Shown here one piece after another: positions 26,215 through 34,736 of a DNA stretch of 64,000 bases (its first letter is position 1; each line of letters starts with the position of its first letter). Under the pieces are notes generated by a model. The model was not told where the DNA came from, did no database searches, and saw only the letters and a list, made by a program, of their open reading frames with translations. The translations under genes were made by a program, and so were the position numbers. The DNA is from an uncultured Chitinophagaceae bacterium (lineage in GTDB: Bacteria; Bacteroidota; Bacteroidia; Chitinophagales; Chitinophagaceae). The stretch covers positions 310,001-374,000 of the forward strand of contig CALGAP010000023.1 in NCBI GenBank assembly GCA_937958995.1, written 5' to 3'.

Positions 26215-26495
26215 TAAAAGCTGGTTTTAGGTTATAGGATACGAATTCCCGTTTACCAATACTATGGGTCGCATGGATTAGCCAATAGGATAGGTGAAAT
26301 AACAGATGGCGAAATAGGATAGTGCAAGGTCTCGGGTATGCGATTAGTTGGTCTGGAGCCATATATATAAACGTTAAAGCAACAATGAACTTGTGTTGAT
26401 CGCAGTCAATTTAAAAGTTTACGCGTAGACCCATTATAGGAAATCGGTTAGTATTGCTGTTTAGTTGACCTTAAACATTTGTCCGTATTTACCTT

Positions 26496-27404
26496 ATGAA
26501 TAATTCATTTAGAGAGTGGTTTGTATTTACCCGCAGGGAAAGGACAGGCATTATTGTACTGGTGACCCTGATCATTTTCTTCAACTGCCTGCCCTGGTTT
26601 TTTGCCGATGTATTTGAAAAATCTGACACGGCGCTGACAATTGAGGTGCAGGAAGCATTGGCGCAACTTCAAAAAAACAGGGATAGCCCGGCGCATACTC
26701 GCAGCTTTACCCATGAAAAACCGGCCACGCGGCTGTTTGAATTTGACCCCAACACCTTATCTCCCGAGGGCTGGCGCAGGTTGGGATTGCGTGATCGTGC
26801 TATTCAAATTATCCAGAACTACCTGTCACACGGCGGTAAGTTTCGGCAGCCTTCCGACCTGGAAAAAATTTATGGTTTACCGAAAGAACTGGCAGCTCAA
26901 TTATTGCCTTACGTACGCATAAAATCCCCGAAAACGTTTTCGGTTGACAATGATCGTTCGTCTGGTAAACAGGAAGAACCTCCTCGATTCAAGAAACGCG
27001 CACCGACAATAGTCGACATCAATGTGGCAGATACATTGGCTTTGATTGCATTGCCTGGCATCGGAAACAAGCTCGCCCATCGCATTATCAATTTCAGGGA
27101 AAAACTGGGCGGTTTTTATTCGGTGGAGCAGGTGAGGGAGACCTATGGCTTAAGTGATTCCACATTTCAGAAAATTCGTTCATTGCTGAAGGTATCAGGT
27201 GAATATTGTAAAAAAATCAATATTAACACGGCAGACTATAAAACCCTCTCGCAGCACCCATATATTGGAAAAAATATAGGAAATGCGATTATAAAATACC
27301 GGGAACAGCATGGCAATTATGAATCGGTGGAAGAGCTTAGGAAAATTGTGGTGATTACAGAGCAGAAATTTTCTAAGATGCGGAACTATTTAGTGACGGA
27401 GTAG
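26496..27404 (+). CDS. ComEA-like helix-hairpin-helix protein
   Basis: Protein of 302 residues with an N-terminal membrane anchor (about 17-38) and then repeated helix-hairpin-helix segments: near 110-135 (KFRQPSDLEKIYGLPKELA), 175-220 (DINVADTLALIALPGIGNKL) and 245-300 (KININTADYKTLSQHPYIG). The second and third are ComEA-type INxA modules that bind double-stranded DNA without sequence specificity. In other bacteria ComEA receives DNA during transformation; here the protein is larger, with three modules, as in Bacteroidota homologues. No other competence gene is in the window. Confidence 0.88.
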   Translation: MNNSFREWFVFTRRERTGIIVLVTLIIFFNCLPWFFADVFEKSDTALTIEVQEALAQLQKNRDSPAHTRSFTHEKPATRLFEFDPNTLSPEGWRRLGLRDRAIQIIQNYLSHGGKFRQPSDLEKIYGLPKELAAQLLPYVRIKSPKTFSVDNDRSSGKQEEPPRFKKRAPTIVDINVADTLALIALPGIGNKLAHRIINFREKLGGFYSVEQVRETYGLSDSTFQKIRSLLKVSGEYCKKININTADYKTLSQHPYIGKNIGNAIIKYREQHGNYESVEELRKIVVITEQKFSKMRNYLVTE

Positions 27405-27438
27405 CAACGCCAACAAATTTCCAAATTACTGCTAACAA

Positions 27439-27469
27439 TTGTTAGTTTTTCAAAAAAACTGTTATCTTG
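27439..27469 (+). promoter_or_regulatory. promoter of the acyl-CoA dehydrogenase gene
   Basis: TTG (27439-27441), a 21-nt spacer and TATCTTG (27463-27469) resemble the Bacteroidota -33/-7 pair with one T missing from TAnnTTTG. The chosen ATG is 38 nt downstream. Confidence 0.5.
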
Positions 27470-27507
27470 CAGCCGCCTTTAACGATACTTGCCGCAACGC
27501 TTTGAAT

Positions 27508-28650
27508 ATGAATTTTGAAACCTCTGAGTTGACACAACAGGTCGCCCAGACTGCCCGCGATTTCGCGATGCAGCATATCAAGCCCTATGTGATGGAGTGG
27601 GATGAGAAACAGGAGTTTCCCATCAACATGTTCCGGGAAATGGGTAAGCTGGGATTGCTGGGTGTGCTGGTTCCCGAAGAATATGGCGGTGCCGGCCTCG
27701 GCTATTTTGAATACTGTGCCGTGTTGCAGGAGATTTCAAAAGTCTGCGGATCGATTGGTTTGAGTACTGCCGCGCACAATTCGCTTTGCAGCGGTCATAT
27801 ACTCTCTTTTGGCTCGGAAGAGCAGAAGAAAAAATACCTGTCAAAACTTGCCACCGGCGAATGGATTGGTGCCTGGGGTTTAACCGAACCCAATACAGGC
27901 AGCGATGCCGCCAATATGAAAACAACCGCTGTGCGTGATGGTGATTACTGGGTCCTCAACGGCACCAAAAGCTGGATTACGCATGGTATTAGCGGCGACG
28001 TGGCCGTGGTGATAGCTCGTACCGGCGAACCGCGTACAAAAGATAATGCCACCGCATTCATTGTAGAGCGTGGTACCAGGGGGTTCTCAGGTGGTAAGAA
28101 AGAGAATAAACTCGGCATGCGCGCCAGCGAGACTGCCGAAATGATTTTTGATAATTGCCGCATACCCGATGCCAACCGCCTGGGCGAAGTAGGATCGGGT
28201 TTTAAACAGGCTTTAAAGGTGCTGGATGGCGGCAGAATTTCCATTGCAGCACTTGCCCTCGGCATTGCCAAAGGCGCTTATGAAGCGGCTGTGCAGTACT
28301 CCAAAGAGCGCCACCAGTTTGATCAGCCCATCGCCAATTTCCAGGGCATAGCGTTTAAACTGGCCGATATGGCCACCGAAATTGCGGCGGCTGAAATGCT
28401 CACGCTGCAAGCCTGCGACCTGAAAAATCGCGGGGAAAAAATGACTAAGGAGGCTGCTATGGCAAAATACTACGCCAGCGAAGTGGCGGTAAGAGCATCT
28501 ACCGAGGCGGTACAGATCTTCGGTGGTTATGGATATACAAAAGATTTTCCGGTGGAAAAATATTATCGCGATAGCAAGCTTTGCACTATCGGCGAAGGCA
28601 CTTCTGAAATTCAGAAACTGGTTATATCCAGGGAAGTTTTGAGAGCTTAG
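27508..28650 (+). CDS. acyl-CoA dehydrogenase
   Basis: FAD-dependent enzyme of 380 residues that introduces the alpha-beta double bond of an acyl-CoA, passing electrons to ETF. The start at 27508 is chosen because an upstream ATG would lie inside the promoter and add 23 non-homologous residues. Motifs: WGLTEPNTGSDAANMKTTA (FAD/substrate region), YSKERHQFDQPI and IGEGTSEIQKLV with catalytic Glu363. The size and motifs fit a short- or medium-chain enzyme (butyryl-CoA type). The chain-length preference cannot be read from sequence. The thiolase at 54674 is a plausible later step in the same beta-oxidation pathway. A terminator follows at 28692. Confidence 0.94.
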   Translation: MNFETSELTQQVAQTARDFAMQHIKPYVMEWDEKQEFPINMFREMGKLGLLGVLVPEEYGGAGLGYFEYCAVLQEISKVCGSIGLSTAAHNSLCSGHILSFGSEEQKKKYLSKLATGEWIGAWGLTEPNTGSDAANMKTTAVRDGDYWVLNGTKSWITHGISGDVAVVIARTGEPRTKDNATAFIVERGTRGFSGGKKENKLGMRASETAEMIFDNCRIPDANRLGEVGSGFKQALKVLDGGRISIAALALGIAKGAYEAAVQYSKERHQFDQPIANFQGIAFKLADMATEIAAAEMLTLQACDLKNRGEKMTKEAAMAKYYASEVAVRASTEAVQIFGGYGYTKDFPVEKYYRDSKLCTIGEGTSEIQKLVISREVLRA

Positions 28651-28691
28651 TCAAATAGGTTGCTTGATACAGGTTGCTTGTCATGTCTCGT

Positions 28692-28725
28692 GAGGCTCCG
28701 TGTGGTTGCGGAGCCTCCTTTTTTT
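28692..28725 (+). terminator. rho-independent terminator of the acyl-CoA dehydrogenase gene
   Basis: Perfect 9-bp stem GAGGCTCCG / CGGAGCCTC (28692-28700 and 28709-28717) with an 8-nt loop, followed by C and seven T. Confidence 0.9.
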
Positions 28726-28897
28726 AAGGCATGAAATCGTCATTATCTTTTGTACTATACTTATCAAACAACTTGTCTATCGCCCCGCCGAAAATGGGGA
28801 ATTTTTCTTTGGCGAAGTTCTTGATTACCTCAATGGCTTTATAGGCCTGCTGCTCGGTAAGTCCCTCTGCCATCAGGCGGTCGATTAATTCTTTCAT
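28724..28897 (-). CDS. 57-residue hypothetical protein downstream of clpX
   Basis: Short protein starting MKELIDRLMAEGLTEQQAYK and ending in DDFMP. It is helical and charged; the LTEQQAYKAIEVIKNFA segment resembles a UBA-like helical module but is too short to assign. It begins 37 bp after the clpX stop on the same strand, so it is probably the last gene of that transcript. Its stop codon overlaps the T-run of the opposing terminator. It could be a ClpX-linked adaptor, but nothing in the sequence proves that. Confidence 0.65.
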   Translation of the reverse strand: MKELIDRLMAEGLTEQQAYKAIEVIKNFAKEKFPIFGGAIDKLFDKYSTKDNDDFMP

Positions 28898-28934
28898 GTT
28901 CCTTGAAGGATTTCGTGTTTCTTTTTGGACCTTA

Positions 28935-30176
28935 CTAAGCTACTTTCAGGCGACTGATCTTACTCTTGTCAAAATTCTTCTGCGCGTACTCGAGAGTAAG
29001 TTGAAAAGTGGTCTGTTTCGACGAAGGCAGCTCAAACATGGCGTCGGTCAGAATGCTTTCGCAGATGCTGCGCAATCCGCGGGCGCCCAGCTTGTACTCG
29101 ATGGCCTTATCAACCATGAAGTCGAGCACTTCATCGTCGATGACCAGTTGAATGCCTTCCAGTTCAAACAGCTTTTTGTATTGTTTGATCAACGCGTTCT
29201 TGGGCTCGGTAAGTATCGAGCGGAGCGTTGCTTTGTCGAGCGGATTCAGGTGGGTAACCACCGGCAAGCGGCCGAGCAGTTCGGGTATAAGACCGAAAGC
29301 TTTCAGGTCGGTGGCATTTACGTATTGCAGCAGGTTTTTCTTCATGTATTCCTGCACTTCCTTGTTCACGTTAAAGCCAATGGCATTGGTATTAACGCGG
29401 CGGGCAATCACTTTATCGATGCCGTCGAAGGCGCCGCCGCAAATGAACAGGATATTCTGCGTATTGATCTTAATAAGCTTTTGTTCGGGGTGTTTGCGTC
29501 CGCCCTGCGGAGGCACCAGTACGTCGGTGCCTTCAAGCAGCTTCAGCAAACCCTGTTGCACACCCTCACCGCTTACGTCGCGGGTGATGGAGGGGTTATC
29601 GCCTTTGCGTGCAATCTTGTCTATTTCGTCGATGTAAACAATGCCTCTTTCGGCGGCGGCCACATCGTAGTTGCATACCTGCAGCAGGCGGGTAAGAATA
29701 CTTTCCACGTCTTCGCCCACATAACCGGCTTCGGTAAATACAGTGGCGTCAACAATGGCAAAGGGCACATTCAGCAGGCGGGCAATGGTTTTTGCCAGCA
29801 GTGTTTTACCCGTACCTGTTTCACCTACCATCACGATATTGCTTTTTTCGATATCAACATCGTTTTCGGCGGGTTTTTGCTGAAGACGTTTGTAGTGGTT
29901 ATATACAGCAACAGCCAGCACTTTCTTGGCTTCGTCCTGGCCGATCACGTATTCATCCAGGAATTTCTTGAGCTCCACCGGCTTCTTGATATTCAGTTTG
30001 AAACTGCCTGAAGAAGCAGGAGCGCTTTCATTACGTATCATCAGTTCCTGCTCGATGATCTCCCGTGCATGCTCCACACAATTCTCGCAAATATGTCCTT
30101 CCTGACCCGCAATAAGGATTTTCACCTCATCGCGACTACGCCCGCAAAAGGAACAATGTAACGTTGTCTTTGCCAT
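28935..30176 (-). CDS. clpX: ATP-dependent Clp protease ATP-binding subunit ClpX
   Basis: AAA+ unfoldase of 413 residues that feeds substrates to ClpP. The N-terminal C4 zinc-binding domain has CSFCGR and CENC (about 7-35). Walker A is GETGTGKT, Walker B is IVYIDEIDKI, the pore-loop 2 region RDVSGEGVQQ is present, and the ClpP-binding loop lies near the middle of the large domain. The family length (about 410-425) is normal. It is the last of the tig-clpP-clpP-clpX series but has its own promoter and is separated from clpP by a terminator-like hairpin, so it may be independently transcribed. Confidence 0.97.
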   Translation of the reverse strand: MAKTTLHCSFCGRSRDEVKILIAGQEGHICENCVEHAREIIEQELMIRNESAPASSGSFKLNIKKPVELKKFLDEYVIGQDEAKKVLAVAVYNHYKRLQQKPAENDVDIEKSNIVMVGETGTGKTLLAKTIARLLNVPFAIVDATVFTEAGYVGEDVESILTRLLQVCNYDVAAAERGIVYIDEIDKIARKGDNPSITRDVSGEGVQQGLLKLLEGTDVLVPPQGGRKHPEQKLIKINTQNILFICGGAFDGIDKVIARRVNTNAIGFNVNKEVQEYMKKNLLQYVNATDLKAFGLIPELLGRLPVVTHLNPLDKATLRSILTEPKNALIKQYKKLFELEGIQLVIDDEVLDFMVDKAIEYKLGARGLRSICESILTDAMFELPSSKQTTFQLTLEYAQKNFDKSKISRLKVA

Positions 30177-30200
30177 ATTTTTTTTCTGTCGAATAGCTTA

Positions 30201-30232
30201 CAAAGGTATCTAAATCAATCCCCAAATCCCAA
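30201..30232 (-). promoter_or_regulatory. promoter of clpX
   Basis: On the minus strand, TTG (30232-30230), a 21-nt spacer and TACCTTTG (30208-30201), a perfect TAnnTTTG, lie 24 nt before the clpX start. Confidence 0.65.
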
Positions 30233-30233
30233 T

Positions 30234-30287
30234 AAAAAAATCCCAAACTCCCTGTTTTATTTATTGTGCTATTCAGGCAATTTGGGA
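30234..30287 (-). terminator. probable terminator after the second clpP
   Basis: TCCCAAA / TTTGGGA arms (30281-30287 and 30241-30247) with a 33-nt loop are followed on the minus strand by seven T (30240-30234). The long loop makes it less certain. Confidence 0.5.
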
Positions 30288-30310
30288 CTTCAGCGGGTAT
30301 CGCTGATGGG

Positions 30311-30970
30311 TTATATTTTTTCCAGTTTCTCAACCATTTGATCCACAATGCCGTAATCGATGGCTTCTTTGGCATCCATCCAGTAATCGCGGTCGAAGTC
30401 TTTCATAATCTGTTCAAACTTCTTACCGGTATTTTCTGCCAGGATGCGGGCGCCCATTTCCTTGGTCTTTTTGGTTTGCTTGGCCTGTATTTCCAGGTCG
30501 GCGCTTACGCCCTGCATATAACCACCCAGGCTGGGCTGATGGATCATCACTTCGCCGTGCGGGTATATATAACGTTTACCTTTTACACCGCCGCTCAGCA
30601 ATATCGATCCCATGGATGCGGCCAGGCCCATACAGATGGTGCTTACCGGGCTGCGCAGCATGTGCATGGTATCGTAGATTACCATACCACTGGTGACGAT
30701 ACCGCCGGGACTGTTGATATAGAATTTGATTTCTTCACCGGGTTTGTCGGCATCGAGCAGCAACATGCGCGTCACCACTTCGCGGGCGGTTTTATCATCT
30801 ACCGCACCCCAGAGATATACCGCGCGTCTTTCAAAGAAATACTGTTCCAGTTTTCTCATCAGCACAGTGCTCTCGGGGCTTTTGTCTTCCTTCTCCTTCG
30901 GCTCATCCTCTTCATCATCCATGCGATAAGATTTCAGCAAATAGTTTTTGTATGGATCAATATAGTTCAT
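30311..30970 (-). CDS. clpP: ATP-dependent Clp protease proteolytic subunit (second copy)
   Basis: Serine peptidase of 219 residues forming the ClpP barrel. The catalytic Ser lies in GLAASMGSILL and the catalytic His in MIHQPSLGG; the Asp would be in the region before FDRDYWMDAKEA. The N-terminal about 35 residues are acidic and Lys-rich (DDEEDEPKEKEDK), unlike the neighbouring copy. It lies 84 bp downstream of the other clpP. The two subunits share motifs but differ clearly in sequence, so they may form homo- or hetero-barrels. Confidence 0.95.
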   Translation of the reverse strand: MNYIDPYKNYLLKSYRMDDEEDEPKEKEDKSPESTVLMRKLEQYFFERRAVYLWGAVDDKTAREVVTRMLLLDADKPGEEIKFYINSPGGIVTSGMVIYDTMHMLRSPVSTICMGLAASMGSILLSGGVKGKRYIYPHGEVMIHQPSLGGYMQGVSADLEIQAKQTKKTKEMGARILAENTGKKFEQIMKDFDRDYWMDAKEAIDYGIVDQMVEKLEKI

Positions 30971-31054
30971 CGCTTAGAAAATATTTTTTATGAAAAAATC
31001 AAATCTCTTATAAAATTCCTTCATCCTTCGTCTTCAATCTTCCCTGTTCCCTTT

Positions 31055-31753
31055 TCAATCTTCCTCCGGTTTCTTTTTCCTCGGGTTCACCAGCAGCACC
31101 TCATCCACCAAACCATATTCTTTCGCTTCTTCGGAAGTAAGCCAGTAGTCGCGGTCGCAATCTTTCTCTACCTGTTTAACTGGTTTACCGGTATGCAAGG
31201 AAATAATTTCGTACAGCATTTTCTTCACCTTGCGTATCTCCTGCACGGTGATATCGATATCGCTGGCTTGTCCACCGATGGCGCCACTGGGCTGGTGCAG
31301 CATCATACGGCTATGCTTCAGCGCTGTACGCTTGCCTTTGGCGCCGGCGCAGAGCAACACGGCCGACATGGAGGCAGCCATACCAATGCAAATGGTGGCC
31401 ACATCGGGTGTAATGTACTGCATGGTATCGTACATACCCATACCCGAGTACACGCTTCCCCCGGGTGAGTTGATATACATCTGTATATCTCGTGTGCGAT
31501 CTGTACTTTCCAGGAACAATAACTGGGCGGTTACAATATTGGCCACTTCGTCATTGATAGCATATCCCAGGAAAATGATGCGGTCCATCATCAAGCGGCT
31601 GTATACATCCATCACCGCTATATTCATGGGACGTTCTTCAATAATATTTGGCGTAAGACTAGTGACCTGGTGCTTTTGATAGTCGTATAAAGTATGGCTG
31701 GAAATGCCACGGTGTTTCACAGCATACTTTTCAAATTCTTTTCCAAGGTTCAT
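31055..31753 (-). CDS. clpP: ATP-dependent Clp protease proteolytic subunit (first copy)
   Basis: ClpP-family serine peptidase of 232 residues located between tig and the second clpP. The catalytic Ser is in GMAASMSAVLL, the His in MLHQPSG, and the C-terminal part contains DRDYWLTSEEAKEYGLVD. The N-terminal about 45 residues (GKEFEKYAVKHRGISSHTLY) form an extension of the kind found in Bacteroidota ClpP that could be a propeptide. Both copies keep the active-site Ser and His, so neither is an obvious inactive ClpR-type subunit. Confidence 0.95.
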   Translation of the reverse strand: MNLGKEFEKYAVKHRGISSHTLYDYQKHQVTSLTPNIIEERPMNIAVMDVYSRLMMDRIIFLGYAINDEVANIVTAQLLFLESTDRTRDIQMYINSPGGSVYSGMGMYDTMQYITPDVATICIGMAASMSAVLLCAGAKGKRTALKHSRMMLHQPSGAIGGQASDIDITVQEIRKVKKMLYEIISLHTGKPVKQVEKDCDRDYWLTSEEAKEYGLVDEVLLVNPRKKKPEED

Positions 31754-31839
31754 ATTATCTGATTTCTGTTTTTAGTCCGGCAATTTAAGTCTTTTGCCAA
31801 CCCAAATATCGTGCGAGACAAAAAACAGGACAATTTGTC

Positions 31840-31905
31840 GGTCGGCCAGGCGGGCAGTGTAACAGGAGGCCCTGCCGGGTGGTGGATGCGCCCGCCTGGC
31901 CGACC
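31840..31905. repeat. GC-rich perfect inverted repeat
   Basis: GGTCGGCCAGGCGGG (31840-31854) and its exact complement (31891-31905) form a 15-bp perfect stem around 36 nt. It is markedly more GC-rich than its flanks, lies between tig and the first clpP, and has no T-run. Confidence 0.75.
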
Positions 31906-31964
31906 TCGAATGTTGAATGAAGGAATTTGAACAAGGAATTTGAATGTGAATGGGGGAAAATGCA

Positions 31965-32000
31965 AGAGGCCGAATCAATTTTTTACTTGATTCGGCCTCT
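31965..32000 (-). terminator. terminator-like hairpin after tig
   Basis: Perfect 14-bp stem (31965-31978 and 31987-32000) with an 8-nt loop, 44 bp after the trigger factor stop codon. The minus-strand tail (TTGCATTTT) is only moderately T-rich, so termination may be partial. Confidence 0.65.
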
Positions 32001-32044
32001 ATTATGCGGGTTCAAACTCCTTGGTCAAATTCAAATTCAATTTC

Positions 32045-33433
32045 TCAATGATGATGATGCTGATGCTTCTCCAGTTCTTTCGTGAATTCTTCTACCGAAA
32101 CGGGCTTTTCCTGGGCGTTGATTTGGGTTTCGGCCCATTCGAAAACCTTGTTGGTCTGGATGTGGTGGAAGGCGTCTTCTACGAATTTGCGGTCTTGCAT
32201 CATGCGGCCAATATAGTCGGTAACCCAGGCTTGCTCGGCACCATCGGCACCAAACATGTTGGCACCCATATAGCCGAATAATTGCTGGCGTGCGAAGTCT
32301 TCAATGTCTTCCTTCTTTACCTCGATATTATTTTCCTGGGTAATCTTGTCGGTGATGAGATTCCACTTGAGCTGGTTGATAAAGGCCGGGTACTCCTGGT
32401 CAACCTCTTCCTGGGTCTTGGGTTTTTCGCCACCGGTCTGGATCCAGCGTTTCAGGAATTGTTCGGGGAAATCAATGTGCGTATGATCGAGCAGCACGTG
32501 ATACAGCTCATGCTGCAGGTGATTGCGCGATTGCTGATCCCATTGCGACTGGATATCTTCGCGAATAGCGTTGCGGAATTCTTCTTCGGTCTTAATGTTT
32601 TTACCGGGCAGAGCAGCGCTGAAGAAATCTTCGTTCAACTCGGCTTTTTCTACCAGTCCCACCTTAGTGATCTGCAGTTTGAAATGCTTGCTGGCAGCGG
32701 CCGCATCATCTTTTTCCAGGCCTAGGTCCTGCAATACCCATTCTCTTTCTCTTTCTTCAAAAGCGCTGTTCAGTTGCAGTTGCACGCTATCATCTTTCTT
32801 CTTACCGAGCAGATTGCTGCGGAAAGACGGAGCGAAATATTTTATCAGCAAAGAATTGTCTTTACGAATACCGCCTTCTACTTCATTGCCGGCCTCGTCG
32901 GTTTCGATAAACACCACGTTGATCACGTTGTCGTCGCCGGTGATGGATTCAGGATCGGTCATTTTGCCGTGACGCAATTGCAAGCGGTTCACTTCTTCAT
33001 TTACCATTTCATCGGTCACGGTCACTTTATAGCGGGTAAGTTGATGAGTGCTGAGATCGGGGAGTGAGAAACTGGGTTTCAGGCCCACTTCAAATGCGAA
33101 CGCATATTCGGTAGGGTTCGTCATGTCAAGGCGGCGGGCATCATTTTCGTCGAGCGGCAGGGGCTGGGCGAAGATGTCCAGTTTTTCGTTATTCACATAG
33201 TTCACCAGCTCTTTTTCCACGGTCTTCAGCACCTCGTCGGTGAATACGGATTGCCCGTACATTTTCTTGATCATGCCGGCCGGTACCATACCCTTACGGA
33301 AGCCCGGTATATTGGCACTTTTGCTATAATTCTTGATTGCTTTTTCAAACGATGGCAGGTAATCCTCACCGGCTACTTTCACGATGATCTTGTCATTCAG
33401 CAGGCCGATATTTTCCCTGGTAACGGTTGCCAT
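32045..33433 (-). CDS. tig: trigger factor (ribosome-associated chaperone)
   Basis: Ribosome-bound folding chaperone of 462 residues. The N-terminal ribosome-binding domain contains GFRKGMVP (about 41-48), where E. coli has the GFRxGKxP signature; the Lys-Gly order is slightly altered. A weakly conserved PPIase-like middle and a long helical C-terminal domain follow. The protein ends in a natural His-rich tail (EKHQHHHH), which could bind divalent metal. It opens the clpP-clpP-clpX series. A TACCTTTG element at 33584-33591 implies a leader of about 145 nt. Confidence 0.95.
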   Translation of the reverse strand: MATVTRENIGLLNDKIIVKVAGEDYLPSFEKAIKNYSKSANIPGFRKGMVPAGMIKKMYGQSVFTDEVLKTVEKELVNYVNNEKLDIFAQPLPLDENDARRLDMTNPTEYAFAFEVGLKPSFSLPDLSTHQLTRYKVTVTDEMVNEEVNRLQLRHGKMTDPESITGDDNVINVVFIETDEAGNEVEGGIRKDNSLLIKYFAPSFRSNLLGKKKDDSVQLQLNSAFEEREREWVLQDLGLEKDDAAAASKHFKLQITKVGLVEKAELNEDFFSAALPGKNIKTEEEFRNAIREDIQSQWDQQSRNHLQHELYHVLLDHTHIDFPEQFLKRWIQTGGEKPKTQEEVDQEYPAFINQLKWNLITDKITQENNIEVKKEDIEDFARQQLFGYMGANMFGADGAEQAWVTDYIGRMMQDRKFVEDAFHHIQTNKVFEWAETQINAQEKPVSVEEFTKELEKHQHHHH

Positions 33434-33474
33434 AAATAGTTGTTTATTGTATTGAAAACTAGTAAGTTTTGGGC

Positions 33475-33570
33475 TACGGGTTTTGGGTTTGGAGTTCCGG
33501 GTCGCTGCCGCGCTTTGTGATTGCCGCCTGTACTATAGAACCCGAAACACGAAACACGGAACCAGAAATC
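33475..33570. repeat. intergenic imperfect inverted repeat, GGGTTTCGGGTT family
   Basis: Contains GGGTTTTGGGTTTGG on the left and CCCGAAACACGAAACACGG on the right, imperfectly complementary. Related copies occur at 34588, 40176, 49565 and 54591. It lies in the tig leader region. Confidence 0.6.
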
Positions 33571-33583
33571 GCCCAAAGGGCTG

Positions 33584-33591
33584 CAAAGGTA
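33584..33591 (-). promoter_or_regulatory. -7 promoter element of tig
   Basis: TACCTTTG on the minus strand matches TAnnTTTG, directly after the usp stop codon and 150 nt before the tig start. The intervening leader contains a repeat copy. No clear -33 box was seen. Confidence 0.4.
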
Positions 33592-33602
33592 GGGAAATTC
33601 AG

Positions 33603-34424
33603 CTACTCTTTGTCTTGTAGTACCAATAAAGGCACGTGCGTTTCGTAGGCCATGGAGGCAGTCTGGCTGCGGGAGAACAGGCGTTCGAAAAAGCCATGCT
33701 TATGCGCTACCATTGCCAGCAATTGAGCAGGAGTGTTTTGCAGGTAGTTGCTGATGCCATGGGTGATGCTGTCGTCAGAAACGGTGACGAATTCGTGATC
33801 ACTATCCTTAAAAATAATTTCCAGGCCCTTCCTGCTTGCCGGGGCATTGGCCGCCACTTTTTCAGGATTTTTTGCCACGTTCAGGATATGAATGTGCGAA
33901 CCGAATTTCTGCGCAATGCTTATCAGGGGAGTGAACAATTCGGGTTTTGTTGCGTAACTAAAATCGGTGGCGTACACGATGTCTTTGATTACCCTGTATG
34001 CGGCGCCATGGGGCACCACCAGCACGGGAGTCTTTATTTTCCTGATGGTGTTGGTAGTGGTGCTGCCGACTATTTTGTCAAGACCGCCTGCGCCCTTGAT
34101 ACCCATGATCACCAGGTCTGCTTTTTGTTCGCGGGTAATCTCGCGTATTTCATCGGAAGGAACGCCGATGCGCACTACCTGTTCTGCCTGTACCTGGTAA
34201 CGTTCATGCACAAAGTTGGCCAGGCGGCGCATTTCTTCTTCATTCTCTTTTTGAAGATCATCAACGGTGGCCATGGCATAGGGCACTTCGGTTACCGGTG
34301 TGGGCAGCATATAGGCGTGAAACAGTATAAGACGGGCGCCAAACTGGGCGGCTAGCTGCGCAGCATATTCCGCTGCGTTAAATCCTGCGGGTGAAAAATC
34401 GGTAGGAACAAGAAAAGTCTTCAT
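33603..34424 (-). CDS. universal stress protein, tandem Usp domains
   Basis: Protein of 273 residues with two UspA-type domains (about 1-145 and 150-273). The first begins MKTFLVPTDFSPAGFNAAEY and carries the nucleotide-binding-like GIKGAGGLDKIVGSTTTNTI. The second begins VIKDIVYATDFSY and is more divergent, lacking an obvious G-2x-G-9x-G motif. The start at 34424 is chosen because Usp proteins begin at this strand; the 36 upstream codons run into the tRNA region. Such tandem proteins act in stress survival, but the ligand is unknown. Confidence 0.9.
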   Translation of the reverse strand: MKTFLVPTDFSPAGFNAAEYAAQLAAQFGARLILFHAYMLPTPVTEVPYAMATVDDLQKENEEEMRRLANFVHERYQVQAEQVVRIGVPSDEIREITREQKADLVIMGIKGAGGLDKIVGSTTTNTIRKIKTPVLVVPHGAAYRVIKDIVYATDFSYATKPELFTPLISIAQKFGSHIHILNVAKNPEKVAANAPASRKGLEIIFKDSDHEFVTVSDDSITHGISNYLQNTPAQLLAMVAHKHGFFERLFSRSQTASMAYETHVPLLVLQDKE

Positions 34425-34493
34425 ATAAAAATATTTGGTGAAGATTGCTTGTATTCCCCGCAAAAACTGCGTGCCGGTCAGGCGAAGAACCAG

Positions 34494-34575
34494 TGCGCAT
34501 GGAGGGACTCGAACCCCCACGGATTGCTCCACCAGATCCTAAGTCTGGCGCGGCTGCCAATTACGCCACATGCGC
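34494..34575 (-). tRNA. tRNA-Leu, anticodon UAG
   Basis: Acceptor stem GCGCATG / CATGCGC with discriminator A. The anticodon stem CCAGA / TCTGG encloses loop CTTAGGA, giving anticodon TAG. A long variable arm (GGA-GCAA-TCC) marks a class II tRNA, and the T-loop is TTCGAGT. The length is 82 nt and the 3' CCA is not encoded. Confidence 0.95.
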
Positions 34576-34587
34576 GGTGCGCGGTGA

Positions 34588-34680
34588 CGGGTTTCGTGTT
34601 TCGGGCTTCGGATTCTGTAATTCAGTCAGCGATCATAAACCGCAACCACTCAACCCGAACGGCCAAACCCGGAACTCGTT
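34588..34680. repeat. intergenic imperfect inverted repeat, GGGTTTCGGGTT family
   Basis: GGGTTTCGTGTTTCGGGC near 34590 faces CAACCCGAACGGCCAAACCC near 34650-34670. It begins about 15 bp from the 5' end of tRNA-Leu and precedes the (p)ppGpp synthetase gene. Confidence 0.55.
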
Positions 34681-34736
34681 ACCGCGCAGTCGAAAGGACT
34701 GCGAATGTAGGTCATTTTTGCGTAAATTAGCAGACT

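Noticed and set aside
28896..30011. 371-codon ORF antisense to clpX
   Set aside because: A shadow of clpX; no recognisable motif and clpX is certain.
30266..31468. 400-codon ORF antisense across both clpP genes
   Set aside because: It overlaps two certain genes and has no domain; it results from codon bias.
31750..31965. 71-codon ORF across the GC-rich inverted repeat
   Set aside because: Most of it is the repeat; low-complexity Pro/Arg sequence.
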